From assembly GCA_016795325.1 (NCBI GenBank), contig JAEUHY010000063.1, positions 46,874 through 110,873 on the forward strand: DNA of 64,000 nt, in the 5' to 3' direction. The notes under the pieces are model-generated. The model saw only the letters and a program-made list of their open reading frames with translations, was not told the origin of the DNA and did not search any database. This document shows, piece by piece, positions 45,602 through 55,076 of the stretch; the first letter of the stretch is position 1; each line of letters begins with the position of its first letter. The stretch comes from Planctomycetota bacterium (lineage in GTDB: Bacteria > Planctomycetota > UBA1135 > GCA-002686595). The position numbers and the translations under genes are program-made.

Positions 45602-47821
45602 TCAGCGCTGGACGGGGAGCGGCCGCGCTTCGAGCACACGCCAAGCCACGATGGCGCCGAGGTCGTCGAGCGCGACGACGTGCACGGCGGCGAGGAGATC
45701 GACTTGGTCCGTGCACACGATCCGCGCCGCATAGCTATGGCCGACGTGAGCCTGCGCGTCTTCGCGCTTGAGCCCGCAGGCGTTCCGTCGCTCTTTGAAG
45801 CCCTCGCGCGCCGCTCCAAAAACAGTCCAGGCTTCCTGTCGACTGAGCACCCGCGCACCGACATCGGGCAAGCGATAGTTCGCGAGCAGTTCCCCTGCCG
45901 CTCCCGCCAAGATTGGCATTGCATCGACGGTTACGTCGTCGAGCGAAATGGCGCCGAGATCCACGATCGCGCCCCACACGCCGCCGTTGAGCCCCGCCTT
46001 GAGCCATCCGTAACTGCGATCGTCTCGTTCGTATCCCAGGTGGGTGTCCGCGGAGTCGTGGCGGCCATCGAGCAAGGACAGCGCCGATCCGTTCAGGTGA
46101 CCACGGCCAAGTTCCGTCCAAGCGCCCATGTAGGGCGTCAACCGCGCAAGGCCGCAATTGGGCTCGTTGCGCAGTGCTCCAAAACGCGCCTCGATCTCCG
46201 CGGGCAGACGTTCGTAGACGAGCTCGAACCCGCGCTCACGCAAGCGAGTCCACTCGGCGTGCAATTCTTCGTTGCTCAGCTCGAGCAACGCGGGCGGCGG
46301 CGGCGGAACCTGCTCCGGGCGAACGGCAGGCTCACGCACGGGCTTTTCGTCGGCGACCGGCCAGCGCTTCAACTCGCGCCACGCGAGCGTGCAGCTGTCG
46401 TCGTCGACTTGCACGATGTGCAACGCGACGAGCACGTCGACCTCGTCGGAACTCCGGGCGCGCAGCAGGAGGTTGGCGCCAATCTGCGGACGAACGGCAG
46501 TGCTGCGCACACCGCGCGCGAGATCGGTCGCGCTCGTGAGATCGATCTCGCCGCGTGCACGCGCTTCGTCCGCGAGACACTGCAGCTCATGCGAGATTCG
46601 CCAACTCGAGGCGGTGTCGGGCGCCGGGTCGCTCCAAAGCGCCAAGCACGCCAGCTCCGCCGCGCGATCGCCGTCCAGGGGCGTGCGGTGATCGACCGCT
46701 TCGGGCGGGCCGTAGCCAAGGTGCACGACGCCGCCGTCCGACGCAGAACGCAGCCGTCCGCCCTCGAACATGATCTGCGGCCTGCGGTTGAAGTCGTGCA
46801 CGCCTTCCGTGAACGAGTAGTAGCAGCCGCCTTCGCGCATCCACGGCAAGTCGAGCTCGCGGAAGCGGTCACGCTCGAGCAGACGCACCACACCCGAGCG
46901 CGGACCCGCTGCGAACGCCGCGAACTGCTCGAGGTGTTCGGGCGCAACTCGAAGCAAACGCTCGAGCAGCACGATCTTCACTTGACGCACGCGCTCGAGC
47001 ACGGCGTCGATCTCCTTGCGCTGCTCACGCGCATCGAGCAGCGCGGGCGACTCCGCCACCGGCGCGCGCGTCGCGCTCTCGGTCGAGCCCTGCGGCTCCA
47101 ACGTTGGCCCCATACGAGCGCCGCCTGCGTCGGCCACAGCCGCGTGGGCCGCTCCGTCGGCCGGCGCCGCGCCTCGCTCGGACTGCGACGCGCGCCAGAT
47201 CAGCACACTCGCGCCCGTGGCGACGATCACCGCCGCCCACGGGACCCACGCCGCCGCGCCGGCCTTCGCGACACCGACCTGCTCGCGTTCGAGCAAGGCC
47301 ACGAGCCCACTCGACCACACGCGCCGCTCGCCGTGCTCACGGTCGAGCTTCGTGCGCAACTGCTCGAGCGCGCGCGAGAGCTGCGAGCGAACGGTGCCCG
47401 CCGCGAGTCCGCTGCGCTCGGCGTAACGCGCCGGCGTGAGCCTCTCGTAGTACACGCCGATCACCACGCTGCGGTACGGTTCGTCTAGCGCGAGCACCGC
47501 CGCCACGACACGCTGGGCGAGCTCGACACGCTCCGCACCACTCAGCTCCGGCGTCAACGCTTCGGGGCGCGCCGCACTCTGCTCACGCGCCGCGCGACGC
47601 CGCTCGACGCGCGCGCGGTCGATCGCACGCGTGCGCAGCACAGTCGCGAACCAGCCGCGCAGACTGCTCGTCGCGGGCGGCCGCGCGAGCGCTTCGACCA
47701 GCGCGTCCTGCGCGAGGTCCTCCGCGCTCGCTTCGTCGCGGGTGAGGCTGCGCGCGAGCGCGAGCACGAACGAACGGTGCTCGACGAGGACTTGGGGAGT
47801 GAGCTGAGCTTGTGCGGTCAC
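45602..47821 (-). CDS. ECF sigma factor fused to a transmembrane helix and duplicated C-terminal domain
   Basis: Sigma-70-family ECF protein of 739 residues. Region 2 (about 10-75; LARSLTRDEASAEDLAQDALVEAL) and region 4 (about 98-155; LDEPYRSVVIGVYYERLTPARYAERSGLAAGTVRSQLSRALEQLR) are complete. Residues 190-209 form a transmembrane helix (AWVPWAAVIVATGASVLIW), after which about 525 residues lie outside; these contain two related halves, each ending in an analogous sequence (VDVLVALHIVQVDDDSCTLAW and VDLLAAVHVVALDDLGAIVAW). GTG start at 47821 with a GGAG upstream. No separate anti-sigma gene is adjacent, so the extension may itself regulate the sigma. Paralogue of the protein at 48499-50664. 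Confidence 0.85.
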   Translation of the reverse strand: MTAQAQLTPQVLVEHRSFVLALARSLTRDEASAEDLAQDALVEALARPPATSSLRGWFATVLRTRAIDRARVERRRAAREQSAARPEALTPELSGAERVELAQRVVAAVLALDEPYRSVVIGVYYERLTPARYAERSGLAAGTVRSQLSRALEQLRTKLDREHGERRVWSSGLVALLEREQVGVAKAGAAAWVPWAAVIVATGASVLIWRASQSERGAAPADGAAHAAVADAGGARMGPTLEPQGSTESATRAPVAESPALLDAREQRKEIDAVLERVRQVKIVLLERLLRVAPEHLEQFAAFAAGPRSGVVRLLERDRFRELDLPWMREGGCYYSFTEGVHDFNRRPQIMFEGGRLRSASDGGVVHLGYGPPEAVDHRTPLDGDRAAELACLALWSDPAPDTASSWRISHELQCLADEARARGEIDLTSATDLARGVRSTAVRPQIGANLLLRARSSDEVDVLVALHIVQVDDDSCTLAWRELKRWPVADEKPVREPAVRPEQVPPPPPALLELSNEELHAEWTRLRERGFELVYERLPAEIEARFGALRNEPNCGLARLTPYMGAWTELGRGHLNGSALSLLDGRHDSADTHLGYERDDRSYGWLKAGLNGGVWGAIVDLGAISLDDVTVDAMPILAGAAGELLANYRLPDVGARVLSRQEAWTVFGAAREGFKERRNACGLKREDAQAHVGHSYAARIVCTDQVDLLAAVHVVALDDLGAIVAWRVLEARPLPVQR

Positions 47822-48041
47822 GGCGTGGTGCTCCGGGTTGTACTACCGAAGGAACGACGCCGGGGCGCGAGCGTTGCAGCCAGGCCCTGGGAATCCGCTG
47901 CAGGGCGCGACCCGATGACCGCTCATCTCCCCCGAAAAGACGCTCGCCGCGCCTGCGCGCGCTTGCCGCCGTCGAACGGGGCAAACACGGCAGTCGCGGC
48001 GAATCGACTCTGAGCACGCGCCCGAGCGGTGTGGGCCTAAG

Positions 48042-48269
48042 TTAGCCGTCTCTCAGCACCTTGCTCGGCCTGAATTTGGGGACCTTCGACTTGGAGGTCG
48101 CGCTTTTCGGTGCGGCAGCTTTCGCGTTGGCGGCGGGCCTCGCCTTGGCGGCGGACTTCTTCGCAGGCTTCGCCGCCTTGCTCGCCGCCGCCGACTTGGC
48201 GAGTGTCGCGGTCTTGGAGGCGCCCTTGGCGGAATTCGCCAGGCGGCCGATGAGGTCTGTCTTGTTCAT
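48042..48269 (-). CDS. Minimal HU-like DNA-binding protein with Ala/Lys-rich centre
   Basis: A 75-residue basic protein starting MNKTDLIGRLAN, the exact opening of HU family proteins, and ending SKVPKFRPSKVLRDG, the closing segment of HU (compare VPAFxxGKALKDAV). The about 45 residues between are Ala/Lys/Ser/Pro-rich (SAAASKAAKPAKKSAAKARPAANAKA) and replace the helix 2, beta-saddle and DNA-intercalating arms of HU. A Shine-Dalgarno AAGGA lies 9 bases before the ATG, which supports a real gene. It resembles histone-H1-like tails. It may bind DNA non-specifically as part of the nucleoid. It lies between the two divergent ECF-fusion genes. Missed by length-based calling of the reverse frame with an Arg-rich extension. 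Confidence 0.82.
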   Translation of the reverse strand: MNKTDLIGRLANSAKGASKTATLAKSAAASKAAKPAKKSAAKARPAANAKAAAPKSATSKSKVPKFRPSKVLRDG

Positions 48270-48498
48270 GGAGTTCTTCCTTGCGCTGCAACCTCGCCGC
48301 ACGCACTTCGCGCGCGGAGGCTGCGCGAGAGGGTCGTACTCCTGCGCACGCAGCGGTTCAAGATTCTCCGTCGCCATCGCGCCGGTCCGCGCGACCTGAG
48401 CGTGAGCACTTCGCGCTGTGGTGCTGCACGCTGGCGCGTCCCGCGCATCACGCGCGATTTCTCGACATTGCTGCGACACTTCGGCAGTCGGAGGACAC

Positions 48499-50664
48499 TT
48501 GGGAGAAGTGGAAACCACGCCGCGCGTCGAGGAGTTGTTCGAGCACACCGAGTGGGTGCGCGCGCTCGCCGTGCGGCTGTGCCGCGACGCGGCGCAGGCC
48601 GACGACGTGGCCCAGGAGACGTGGTTGCGCGCATTGACGCGCGTCGGCGGCGCCCGCGTCGCGCGCGCGTGGCTCGGCGGCGTCGCGCGCAACGTCGAGG
48701 CCCGCTCGCGGCTGAGGGACACGGCCCGCAGCGAACGCGAGCGCCACGTCGCGCGGCCGGAGTCCGTTCCCGGGCCCGACGAACTGCTCGCGCAAGCCGA
48801 GCTGCAGCGGCGCGTGCTCGCCGCCGTCGCGACGCTCGACGAAAGCGCACGCCAGGCGATCTTGTGGCGCTACTACGAGGGCCTCAGCGCGGAACAGATC
48901 GCCCAGCGCCTCGGGCAACCGAGCTCGACGGTGCGCAACCGCATCTCGCGCGCGCTCGAGCAGCTGCGTGTGCGGCTCGACAAGAGCTACGGAGAACGCG
49001 GCGCTTGGCTCGCCGTCGGCGCGCCGCTCGCGGCGGACGCTCCGCTCGCGACGCTCACCACAGGAGTCAGCATGGCCTCGAAAGTCTGGATCGGCGCCGG
49101 CGCGGCGCTTCTGCTCGCGGCGGTGACGTGGTGGAGTTCGACGTCGCCCATGAGCCCGTCCGCGGAGCTGGAGGCAACGCTGCCGCGTGCTGAGGCCCAG
49201 CTGAGCGAGACCGAACCACGCCCGGAGTCGAAGTCCGACGAAACTGCGGCGCTCGAGCGCACTCCCACCGCCGCAGCGCCCGCGCCGCGTTTCGAGCGCA
49301 TTCTCGTCTGGGGCGCACTCGCCGGGTTCACGCCGGACGCGAGCGGGACCACGCAGCAGTTGACGCTCAACTTTGCCGATGAACGCGACCAGGTGCGGCG
49401 CGCGACGCTGGGACCGGACGGCAACTATTCGATCTTCGGGCTGACGCCGGGGCGTTGGCGCGTGGGCTGCCTGCAGCCGGGCTACGTGCCGCTCGATGTC
49501 GATTTGGTGCTCGACGGGAGCGCCGAACGTGTGCGCCACGACCTCGCGCTCGAGCCCGCCGGACGCGTCGTTGTACGTTGGCTCGACGCTGCCAGCGGAG
49601 AGCCGCTCGGCGCCGACGTCGATCAGGCGCTGCTCGCAGGTGTATCCGTGGTGGCGACGCGCGGCGAGCCGCCGCAGAAGTCGTGGATCGCGCTCAGGGC
49701 GATGCGCCACACCGAGCTCGCGGTCTACGAGCGCGTCCGCGACTGGCCGCGCGGTACATCGCATTCCCACGCCGACGGTGTGCTCGCGCTGTACGCGCCG
49801 CCGCCGCTCACCGCCTACGCGATGTTGCGCGACACGCCGTTCGCCAGCGCGACGATCGAACCCGGCACGCGCGAAATCGTGTTTCGCGTCGAGCGTGCGC
49901 AGTTGGAGCCGATGCTCGCGCGCGCAGTCGTGCGCTGCGTCGACGGTGCGACAGGGCGACCGGCCGTGGGCGAGTGGGTCAGCCTCGGTTTCGAGGACGG
50001 CGGCGGCGAACGTGCCCAGACCGACGAGTTTGGCGTCGCGCGCTTCGAGCGCACGCTCGCCGGCCTGCGCCGCGTCGATGCCGACAGGTACCTCGTCAGC
50101 GCATCGCGTTGGGTGAATCTGACGCCGGTTGTTGAGAACGACCTCGGCGAGCTCCGTCTCACGGCGGCCGCCGCGTGCAGTGGACAGGTCGTCGGTCCGG
50201 ACGGCGCTGGGCTGTCCGCGAAGATGGCCTACGTACTCGACGAAGCAGACGTCGTGGGTGGGCGGAAGTTCACGCAGCTCTCAACGGGCGCCGCGATCGA
50301 TGGCTCGTTCGACTTGACCTACATGCCAGCCGAGGCGTTCCACCTTCTCGCCTGGGCGCCGGGCTACGCCGTGGCGAGCGTGCACGTCGGTGCGCAGCGC
50401 GACGGACTTCGGATCGAACTCACACGCGGAGTCGAAGTGACGGCGAAGCTCGCGCGCGGGGCCGTGAACTTCCGCAGCGTGCGCATCAGCGACGCGCGCG
50501 GACTGCCGGTGATTTCGGACTGGCTTGGTCCCTGGACGCCGCGCCGATGGACGCTCGCTTCCGGCGAGTACACGCTCGAAGAGCTCGAGGGCGTGCTCGT
50601 GACGCGCGCGACACGCTTCACGGTTGGCGCAGAGCCGCTCGCGCTCGAGGTGCAGGCCCGATGA
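48499..50664 (+). CDS. ECF sigma factor fused to a transmembrane helix and CarboxypepD_reg-like domains
   Basis: Sigma-70-family ECF protein of 721 residues if started at the TTG at 48499, which has GGAGG 4 bases upstream; a GTG at 48508 and an ATG at 48418 are alternatives. Region 2 has AVRLCRDAAQADDVAQETWLRAL; region 4 has LDESARQAILWRYYEGLSAEQIAQRLGQPSSTVRNRISRALEQLR. A transmembrane helix (about 195-212; KVWIGAGAALLLAAVTWW) leads to beta domains that read as carboxypeptidase-regulatory-like repeats (TLGPDGNYSIFGLTPGRWRVGCLQPGY). Shares the sequence SRALEQLR..LD...GER..W with the paralogue at 45602. Overlaps the downstream gene by 4 bases (ATGA). Confidence 0.83.
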   Translation: MGEVETTPRVEELFEHTEWVRALAVRLCRDAAQADDVAQETWLRALTRVGGARVARAWLGGVARNVEARSRLRDTARSERERHVARPESVPGPDELLAQAELQRRVLAAVATLDESARQAILWRYYEGLSAEQIAQRLGQPSSTVRNRISRALEQLRVRLDKSYGERGAWLAVGAPLAADAPLATLTTGVSMASKVWIGAGAALLLAAVTWWSSTSPMSPSAELEATLPRAEAQLSETEPRPESKSDETAALERTPTAAAPAPRFERILVWGALAGFTPDASGTTQQLTLNFADERDQVRRATLGPDGNYSIFGLTPGRWRVGCLQPGYVPLDVDLVLDGSAERVRHDLALEPAGRVVVRWLDAASGEPLGADVDQALLAGVSVVATRGEPPQKSWIALRAMRHTELAVYERVRDWPRGTSHSHADGVLALYAPPPLTAYAMLRDTPFASATIEPGTREIVFRVERAQLEPMLARAVVRCVDGATGRPAVGEWVSLGFEDGGGERAQTDEFGVARFERTLAGLRRVDADRYLVSASRWVNLTPVVENDLGELRLTAAAACSGQVVGPDGAGLSAKMAYVLDEADVVGGRKFTQLSTGAAIDGSFDLTYMPAEAFHLLAWAPGYAVASVHVGAQRDGLRIELTRGVEVTAKLARGAVNFRSVRISDARGLPVISDWLGPWTPRRWTLASGEYTLEELEGVLVTRATRFTVGAEPLALEVQAR

Positions 50665-52289
50665 GTCGCAGCGGAAAGCTCTCCCTCGCCGCGGCGCTCG
50701 CTGTGTGCGCCGTGTTCGTCGTCTTGCTGCTGCGCAGCGCGACCGAAACGAGCGACGCGGCCGAGCCGAACACGCACAACGTTGCATCGCCGAGCGGCTC
50801 CGCAGCGCTCGATGCTCCCGCGGAAGCCAGCGCAAGCTCTCCTGCGGTTCCGGCCGCACTACGCACCGCAACTTCCGGCGCGGTGAACGCGACGCCCGAG
50901 AATCCCGTGGCAGCCGCAGCGAGCACGATCACTCTCTACGGCTACGTGCGACCCGATCCGCGACGCTCCGCGCTGCAAGATGAGTCCATCGCGGTCGTCG
51001 TCACCAACGCGCTTGGCGTGCGCTGGATGGTGAAGTGCGCCAGCGATGGCGCCTTCTCGCTCACCGGGCTCGCTCCGGGCGAGTACTGGCTGAGCGCGTA
51101 CTCGACAATCGATGGCAGCGGACGCGCGCGTGCACAACTGGCGCCGGGAGCGGAGGCCCACCTCGTCGACGTCACGCTGACGCTCGAGCGCGATGTGTGG
51201 ATCAAGATCGTGGATGCGCAGGGAGAGCCCGTCAAATTCCGAGGCGTTCGCGCGGTCGCCGTCGCGACGCGCGAGCGTCCAGGAGCGTGGTTTACCGCTG
51301 TGCGCGGCAGCCTCAACGAGAGGTTCGGCGTCGGCAACTTCTGGGACAACGGCTACGCGAGCGAGAAGCGTCCACCCGAGTACTTCGGGCGCGTCGTCCT
51401 GTACGCCGACCCGCCCGTGTGGATCAGCCTCCTCAATCGCCAGTTCGTCATCGACAGCGTTCGCATCGAGCCCGACCAGACGGAAGTGGTGTTCGTGGTC
51501 GAGCCAGGCTCCAAGCTGCTGCGCGCCGGTTCGCTACGCGCTCGTTTCGTCGAAGCAGGGACGAAAACGCCCCTCAGCGGCGGCAGTTACCGTATCGACG
51601 CCGGCTCGACGGACATGGGAGGCCTCGACGAGAACGGAGCACTTGAAAGCTCGGAGCTTGCGCCTGGTCACGTCGTGCTACGCGTCCACAAGAGAGGGCT
51701 GGCAAGCACTGAGTTGCGGCTGCTCCTCGAGCCCGGCGAAGTTCGCGATCTGGGCGAGATCGAGGTCGAAACAGAGACCTGGATCCAAGGGACCGTTCAC
51801 GGACCAGAGGGGCCGGAGGTGGGTGCGAACGTCGAGCACGTGGCCGTGGACGCAAGCACGGGCGAGCCGCTGCCACAGGACGGCTCCGTCAACTGGAGCA
51901 CGACCGATGAAGGCTCGTTCCGCATCGGCCGCCTATCGCGCCACCTCTACCGCGTGACCGTTCGGCCCCAAGACAAGGGCTTGGCGCGCAGCTCCAAGCT
52001 CGTCGACCTGCGCAGCGGCGTCGGCGTCGACGGCCTGCGCTTCGACCTCGTGCCCGCCGTGCCGCTCGTGATCTCCACCGACGAACGTGAGTTCGTCGAC
52101 ATCGAATACACGCTCCGTGACGAGCGCGGAGAGTTCGTGCTCCGCTCGCGCGTGTGGCAGGCCGAACCGTTTCCGCTCCCGCTGGCCCCAGGCCGCTACA
52201 CGCTGCTGTGCGAGCGCGACGGCGCCCCGCTCGGCGCGCCGCACGAGGTTGTGCTCGTCGACCGAGCGGTGTCGCTCCAACTTCCCTGA
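50661..52289 (+). CDS. Membrane-anchored protein with carboxypeptidase-regulatory-like repeats
   Basis: Exported or membrane-anchored protein of 542 residues: one N-terminal helix (LSLAAALAVCAVFVVLLL, about 6-24), a Ser/Ala/Pro-rich linker to about 95, then beta-sandwich repeats resembling carboxypeptidase regulatory domains (KCASDGAFSLTGLAPGEYWLSAYS at about 135; RIGRLSRHLYRVTVRPQDKG near 425). Homologous in style to the extracellular part of the upstream ECF fusion, to which it is coupled by a 4-base ATGA overlap. It may form the sensory or ligand-binding partner of that protein. No catalytic motif was seen. Confidence 0.72.
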   Translation: MSRSGKLSLAAALAVCAVFVVLLLRSATETSDAAEPNTHNVASPSGSAALDAPAEASASSPAVPAALRTATSGAVNATPENPVAAAASTITLYGYVRPDPRRSALQDESIAVVVTNALGVRWMVKCASDGAFSLTGLAPGEYWLSAYSTIDGSGRARAQLAPGAEAHLVDVTLTLERDVWIKIVDAQGEPVKFRGVRAVAVATRERPGAWFTAVRGSLNERFGVGNFWDNGYASEKRPPEYFGRVVLYADPPVWISLLNRQFVIDSVRIEPDQTEVVFVVEPGSKLLRAGSLRARFVEAGTKTPLSGGSYRIDAGSTDMGGLDENGALESSELAPGHVVLRVHKRGLASTELRLLLEPGEVRDLGEIEVETETWIQGTVHGPEGPEVGANVEHVAVDASTGEPLPQDGSVNWSTTDEGSFRIGRLSRHLYRVTVRPQDKGLARSSKLVDLRSGVGVDGLRFDLVPAVPLVISTDEREFVDIEYTLRDERGEFVLRSRVWQAEPFPLPLAPGRYTLLCERDGAPLGAPHEVVLVDRAVSLQLP

Positions 52290-52317
52290 GACGCGCGCAG
52301 CCGCTCCCGAAGCGCTC

Positions 52318-52737
52318 TCAGCGGGCCGCGACCCACTTGATCGCGTACGTGCCCTGCGCGCCCTGCAGTTCGGCCTCCGCGCGCCACTTGCCGACGGTCG
52401 TCTCGAGCGCGAACTCGTGCTCGCGCCGCTCTGCCATGCCGAAGGTCTTCTCGAGCTTCTTCGCGCCGTCGGGCGCGAACACGCGCAGCACGATCGTCCC
52501 CTGCTCGATCGCGTGAGTGTCGAGCTTGAGTACGTTCGAGACGGCCCCTTCGGGCACGTCCGCGAAGACCTCGCGCACGTCCGAGGTCTCGCTGAAGCTC
52601 GACTTGCTCTTGACCTCGACGCTCGCGCCGTCGCTGGAGCTCGTCGACACCGAAATGCGGTTGTTGCTCGCACGTGTGCAGGCGGCAGACAACACGGCGA
52701 CGAGCAGGGCCGAACTCAGCAGTCCGATGGGTTTCAT
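52318..52737 (-). CDS. Small predicted lipoprotein
   Basis: Predicted lipoprotein of 139 residues starting at the ATG at 52737: MKPIGLLSSALLVAVLSAAC has a basic N-region, a hydrophobic core and a lipobox (LSAAC, Cys20). The mature part is Ser/Thr-rich at first, then compact and beta-like (VLKLDTHAIEQGTIVLRVFAPDG, ending TYAIKWVAAR). Not a recognised family. The long in-frame sequence upstream is not coding. Converges with the gene at 50661 (28-base gap). Confidence 0.68.
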   Translation of the reverse strand: MKPIGLLSSALLVAVLSAACTRASNNRISVSTSSSDGASVEVKSKSSFSETSDVREVFADVPEGAVSNVLKLDTHAIEQGTIVLRVFAPDGAKKLEKTFGMAERREHEFALETTVGKWRAEAELQGAQGTYAIKWVAAR

Positions 52738-53180
52738 GGCGTGCCTGGCGAAACGAGAGGGCGAAGCGGGAGCCGAAGAGTTCGCGTGCAGAAGCGACCC
52801 GTGCGAGGAGGTTACACCCCAAGCGCCCATTCCAATCCCAATGCCATCCATGCACTTCGCCCAGCGCGTCGAGCAGCTGGTCATCGCCCGTTCGCGTCCG
52901 CGATCCTTTGCGCTCGGCGCGTGGCTCGAACGGTCGGTAGCGACGCCAGCAACGAGCCGCAGTTCGCGATGCGCGCCGGCTTGGTCCGGCATGGGACGAC
53001 CACGCCGAATCCAGCGCGGCGAAGCTCGCGCGCTCGACCTGCGTTCGCGTGGGCTCGAGCGGATGCTGCGTCTGCGCCCGGCGAAGTCACCCGGCGCGGC
53101 GGATTCGATGCAATACTCGGGGGATCGACGACGCGGCGCGCCAGCGCAGGTCGACGCACTTCGAATCCAGGACGCCAACG
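52738..53180. other. Divergent intergenic region
   Basis: About 440 bases between the lipoprotein gene and the lipase-like gene, transcribed away from each other. Open frames within are Arg/Ala-rich with no supportable start; no terminator, repeat or RNA gene was seen. Promoters of both neighbours are expected here. Confidence 0.4.
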
Positions 53181-55076
53181 ATGCACGCACTCAGGTTGAC
53201 AGACAGTGGACGGCGAATCAGCTCGGTTGGACTCGCACTCGCGCTGGCCGCGGCGAGCGCCTCGGCGCAACTTGTGGCGCGTGACGTGGCTGCTCCGCCG
53301 AGCGACATCCTCAGCGGCCGCGTGCGTCTGCCCGATCCCGCGTCGACCGCGGTGCGCTCCAGCGCCAGCGCGTTGCCGGTGCGCTTCGAACAACAACCCG
53401 ACGGCCGCTTCCAGGCGCAGTTCGAGCTCGCGGTCGAGCGCGAAGGCGAGTGGTCGCTGGCGGTGCTCTCGCCCGCGGCGGCGAACTGGCGCGTCCTCGC
53501 GGCGCCCGTGGGCGGCGTGCTGCGGCCGATCGACGAACTCGCGACGCTCGCCCGCACGATCCAACTCGCCGGCGACGATCTGCCGGGCTGGGTGATCGAT
53601 CGGCGCGAGCTCGCCGGCGCCCCGGCGGGCCGTTGGAACGTGCGCATCGAAGCGTTGCGGGCGAGCGACGTCGTCGACGGCTGGCTGTTCGCCCGCGCGT
53701 CGCGCGCCGTCGAACTCGCGGCGCACCTGTCGAGCTTCGAACTCGTGCGCGGCAAACCGGTCGCCGTGCTCGCACGCGCGAGCGGCGCTGATTTCGCGGC
53801 GCTCGACGAGGTTCAGCTCGTGGTCGAGAGCGCAGACGCCGTGCGCACCGTCGCGATGCACGACGACGGCGCGCACGGCGACCACGCCGCGGGCGACGGT
53901 TGGTATGGCGCTTGGATTCCCGCCGCGGCGCAGGGGCGCATCGAAGCCCGCGTCGAAGCGCGCGGCGTGACCCGCAACTCGCTGCCCTTCCTGCGCACGG
54001 CGCAGCTCGCTTTCGAACTCAGCGAGCCCGCGCTCGAACTCGCGCCGTTCGCCAGCACCTACAACTCCGCCGCCAACGGCGACCAGCTGCTTCTGTACGC
54101 CGTCCCGCGCGCAGCCGTGCCGCCGCGCGTGCTCGTCGCCGCCGAGGTCTGGGGCCAAACGCCCGCCGGCCCCGTGCCGCTGTGCTGGCTCGCCAAGATC
54201 CAGACCCCGGTGCAGGAGTTCGTGTACTGGCGGCTCGAGCTCGGCCTCGATCGCCGCTGGATCGAACTGGCCGGCGCGCGTGGTCCGCTCGAAGTGCGCA
54301 ACGTGCGCGTGCAGGACGCCGACACGTTCAACGTGCTCGCGACGCTCGAGCGCGCGCCGTTCGACGCGCCGCCGAGCGCCGGCGCCGTCTCCGCGCCGCT
54401 CGTGGGCCAGCTCGGCGAGCCGCTGCCGCAAGACGCAACGAGCTTCCCGCGTGCGCTCCTGCTCGCCCATGGTTACTGCTCGGGCGGCTCGATCTGGCCC
54501 GCGGCGCATTTTTCGCAGCCCAAGCTTGAGTTCCTCGACCCCAACGCGAACCGCACGCACGATCAGTTCGCGCAGCTGCTCGCCGCGCAAGCGGCCAGCC
54601 AACAGCTGTACTCGTTCGGCGTGGTCGCGCACAGCCAAGGCGGCGCCGCCGCGCTGCACCTGCGCACGTTCTACGTGAGCCCGCTCGACAACGCGCGCGG
54701 ACCGCGGCGCATCCAATGCGTCGCAACGCCCTTCCAAGGCACGCCGCTCGCGAGCTTTGGTTTCCTCGCCTGCGGCACGAACTCGAACCTCACGACCAGC
54801 GGCGCCGCCGCCTGGCTCGCCAACATCCCGAGTTGGGCGCGCGCGGAGGTTTTCGCCTGGACCACGTCGAACTCGGGCTCAGCGTGCAACTCGCTGGTCG
54901 ACTTCTTCCTCACGAACCCCGAGGACGGAACCGTCGAGCGCACGCGCGGCCAACTGCCCGGCGGAAACAACGTCGCGCACGTCACAGGGTGGTGCCACAC
55001 GACCGGCATGTCGAACCCGGCGAACTACACCGACGCGGCGCGCAACGCCGAGATGAACACGAACGCGGCGCGCTGA
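53181..55076 (+). CDS. Secreted lipase-like alpha/beta hydrolase
   Basis: Exported protein of 631 residues. The ATG at 53181 opens a signal peptide (ISSVGLALALAAASASAQ, cut near residue 31). An N-terminal beta region follows (about 35-410), with an ADAVRTVAMHDDGAHGDHAAGDGWYGA loop near 215 that resembles an Ig-like/choice-of-anchor stretch. The C-terminal alpha/beta hydrolase has LLAHGYCSGGSIW (oxyanion loop, about 430) and the nucleophile elbow VAHSQGG with Ser485; WCHTTGM near the end contains a candidate catalytic His. Substrate unknown, likely esters or lipids. Convergent with the gene at 55089, sharing a hairpin at the stop codons. Confidence 0.8.
   Translation: MHALRLTDSGRRISSVGLALALAAASASAQLVARDVAAPPSDILSGRVRLPDPASTAVRSSASALPVRFEQQPDGRFQAQFELAVEREGEWSLAVLSPAAANWRVLAAPVGGVLRPIDELATLARTIQLAGDDLPGWVIDRRELAGAPAGRWNVRIEALRASDVVDGWLFARASRAVELAAHLSSFELVRGKPVAVLARASGADFAALDEVQLVVESADAVRTVAMHDDGAHGDHAAGDGWYGAWIPAAAQGRIEARVEARGVTRNSLPFLRTAQLAFELSEPALELAPFASTYNSAANGDQLLLYAVPRAAVPPRVLVAAEVWGQTPAGPVPLCWLAKIQTPVQEFVYWRLELGLDRRWIELAGARGPLEVRNVRVQDADTFNVLATLERAPFDAPPSAGAVSAPLVGQLGEPLPQDATSFPRALLLAHGYCSGGSIWPAAHFSQPKLEFLDPNANRTHDQFAQLLAAQAASQQLYSFGVVAHSQGGAAALHLRTFYVSPLDNARGPRRIQCVATPFQGTPLASFGFLACGTNSNLTTSGAAAWLANIPSWARAEVFAWTTSNSGSACNSLVDFFLTNPEDGTVERTRGQLPGGNNVAHVTGWCHTTGMSNPANYTDAARNAEMNTNAAR

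Noticed and set aside
44624..47488. 954-codon plus-strand frame
   Set aside because: Antisense to the cyanophycinase-like and ECF-fusion genes, with no motif of its own.
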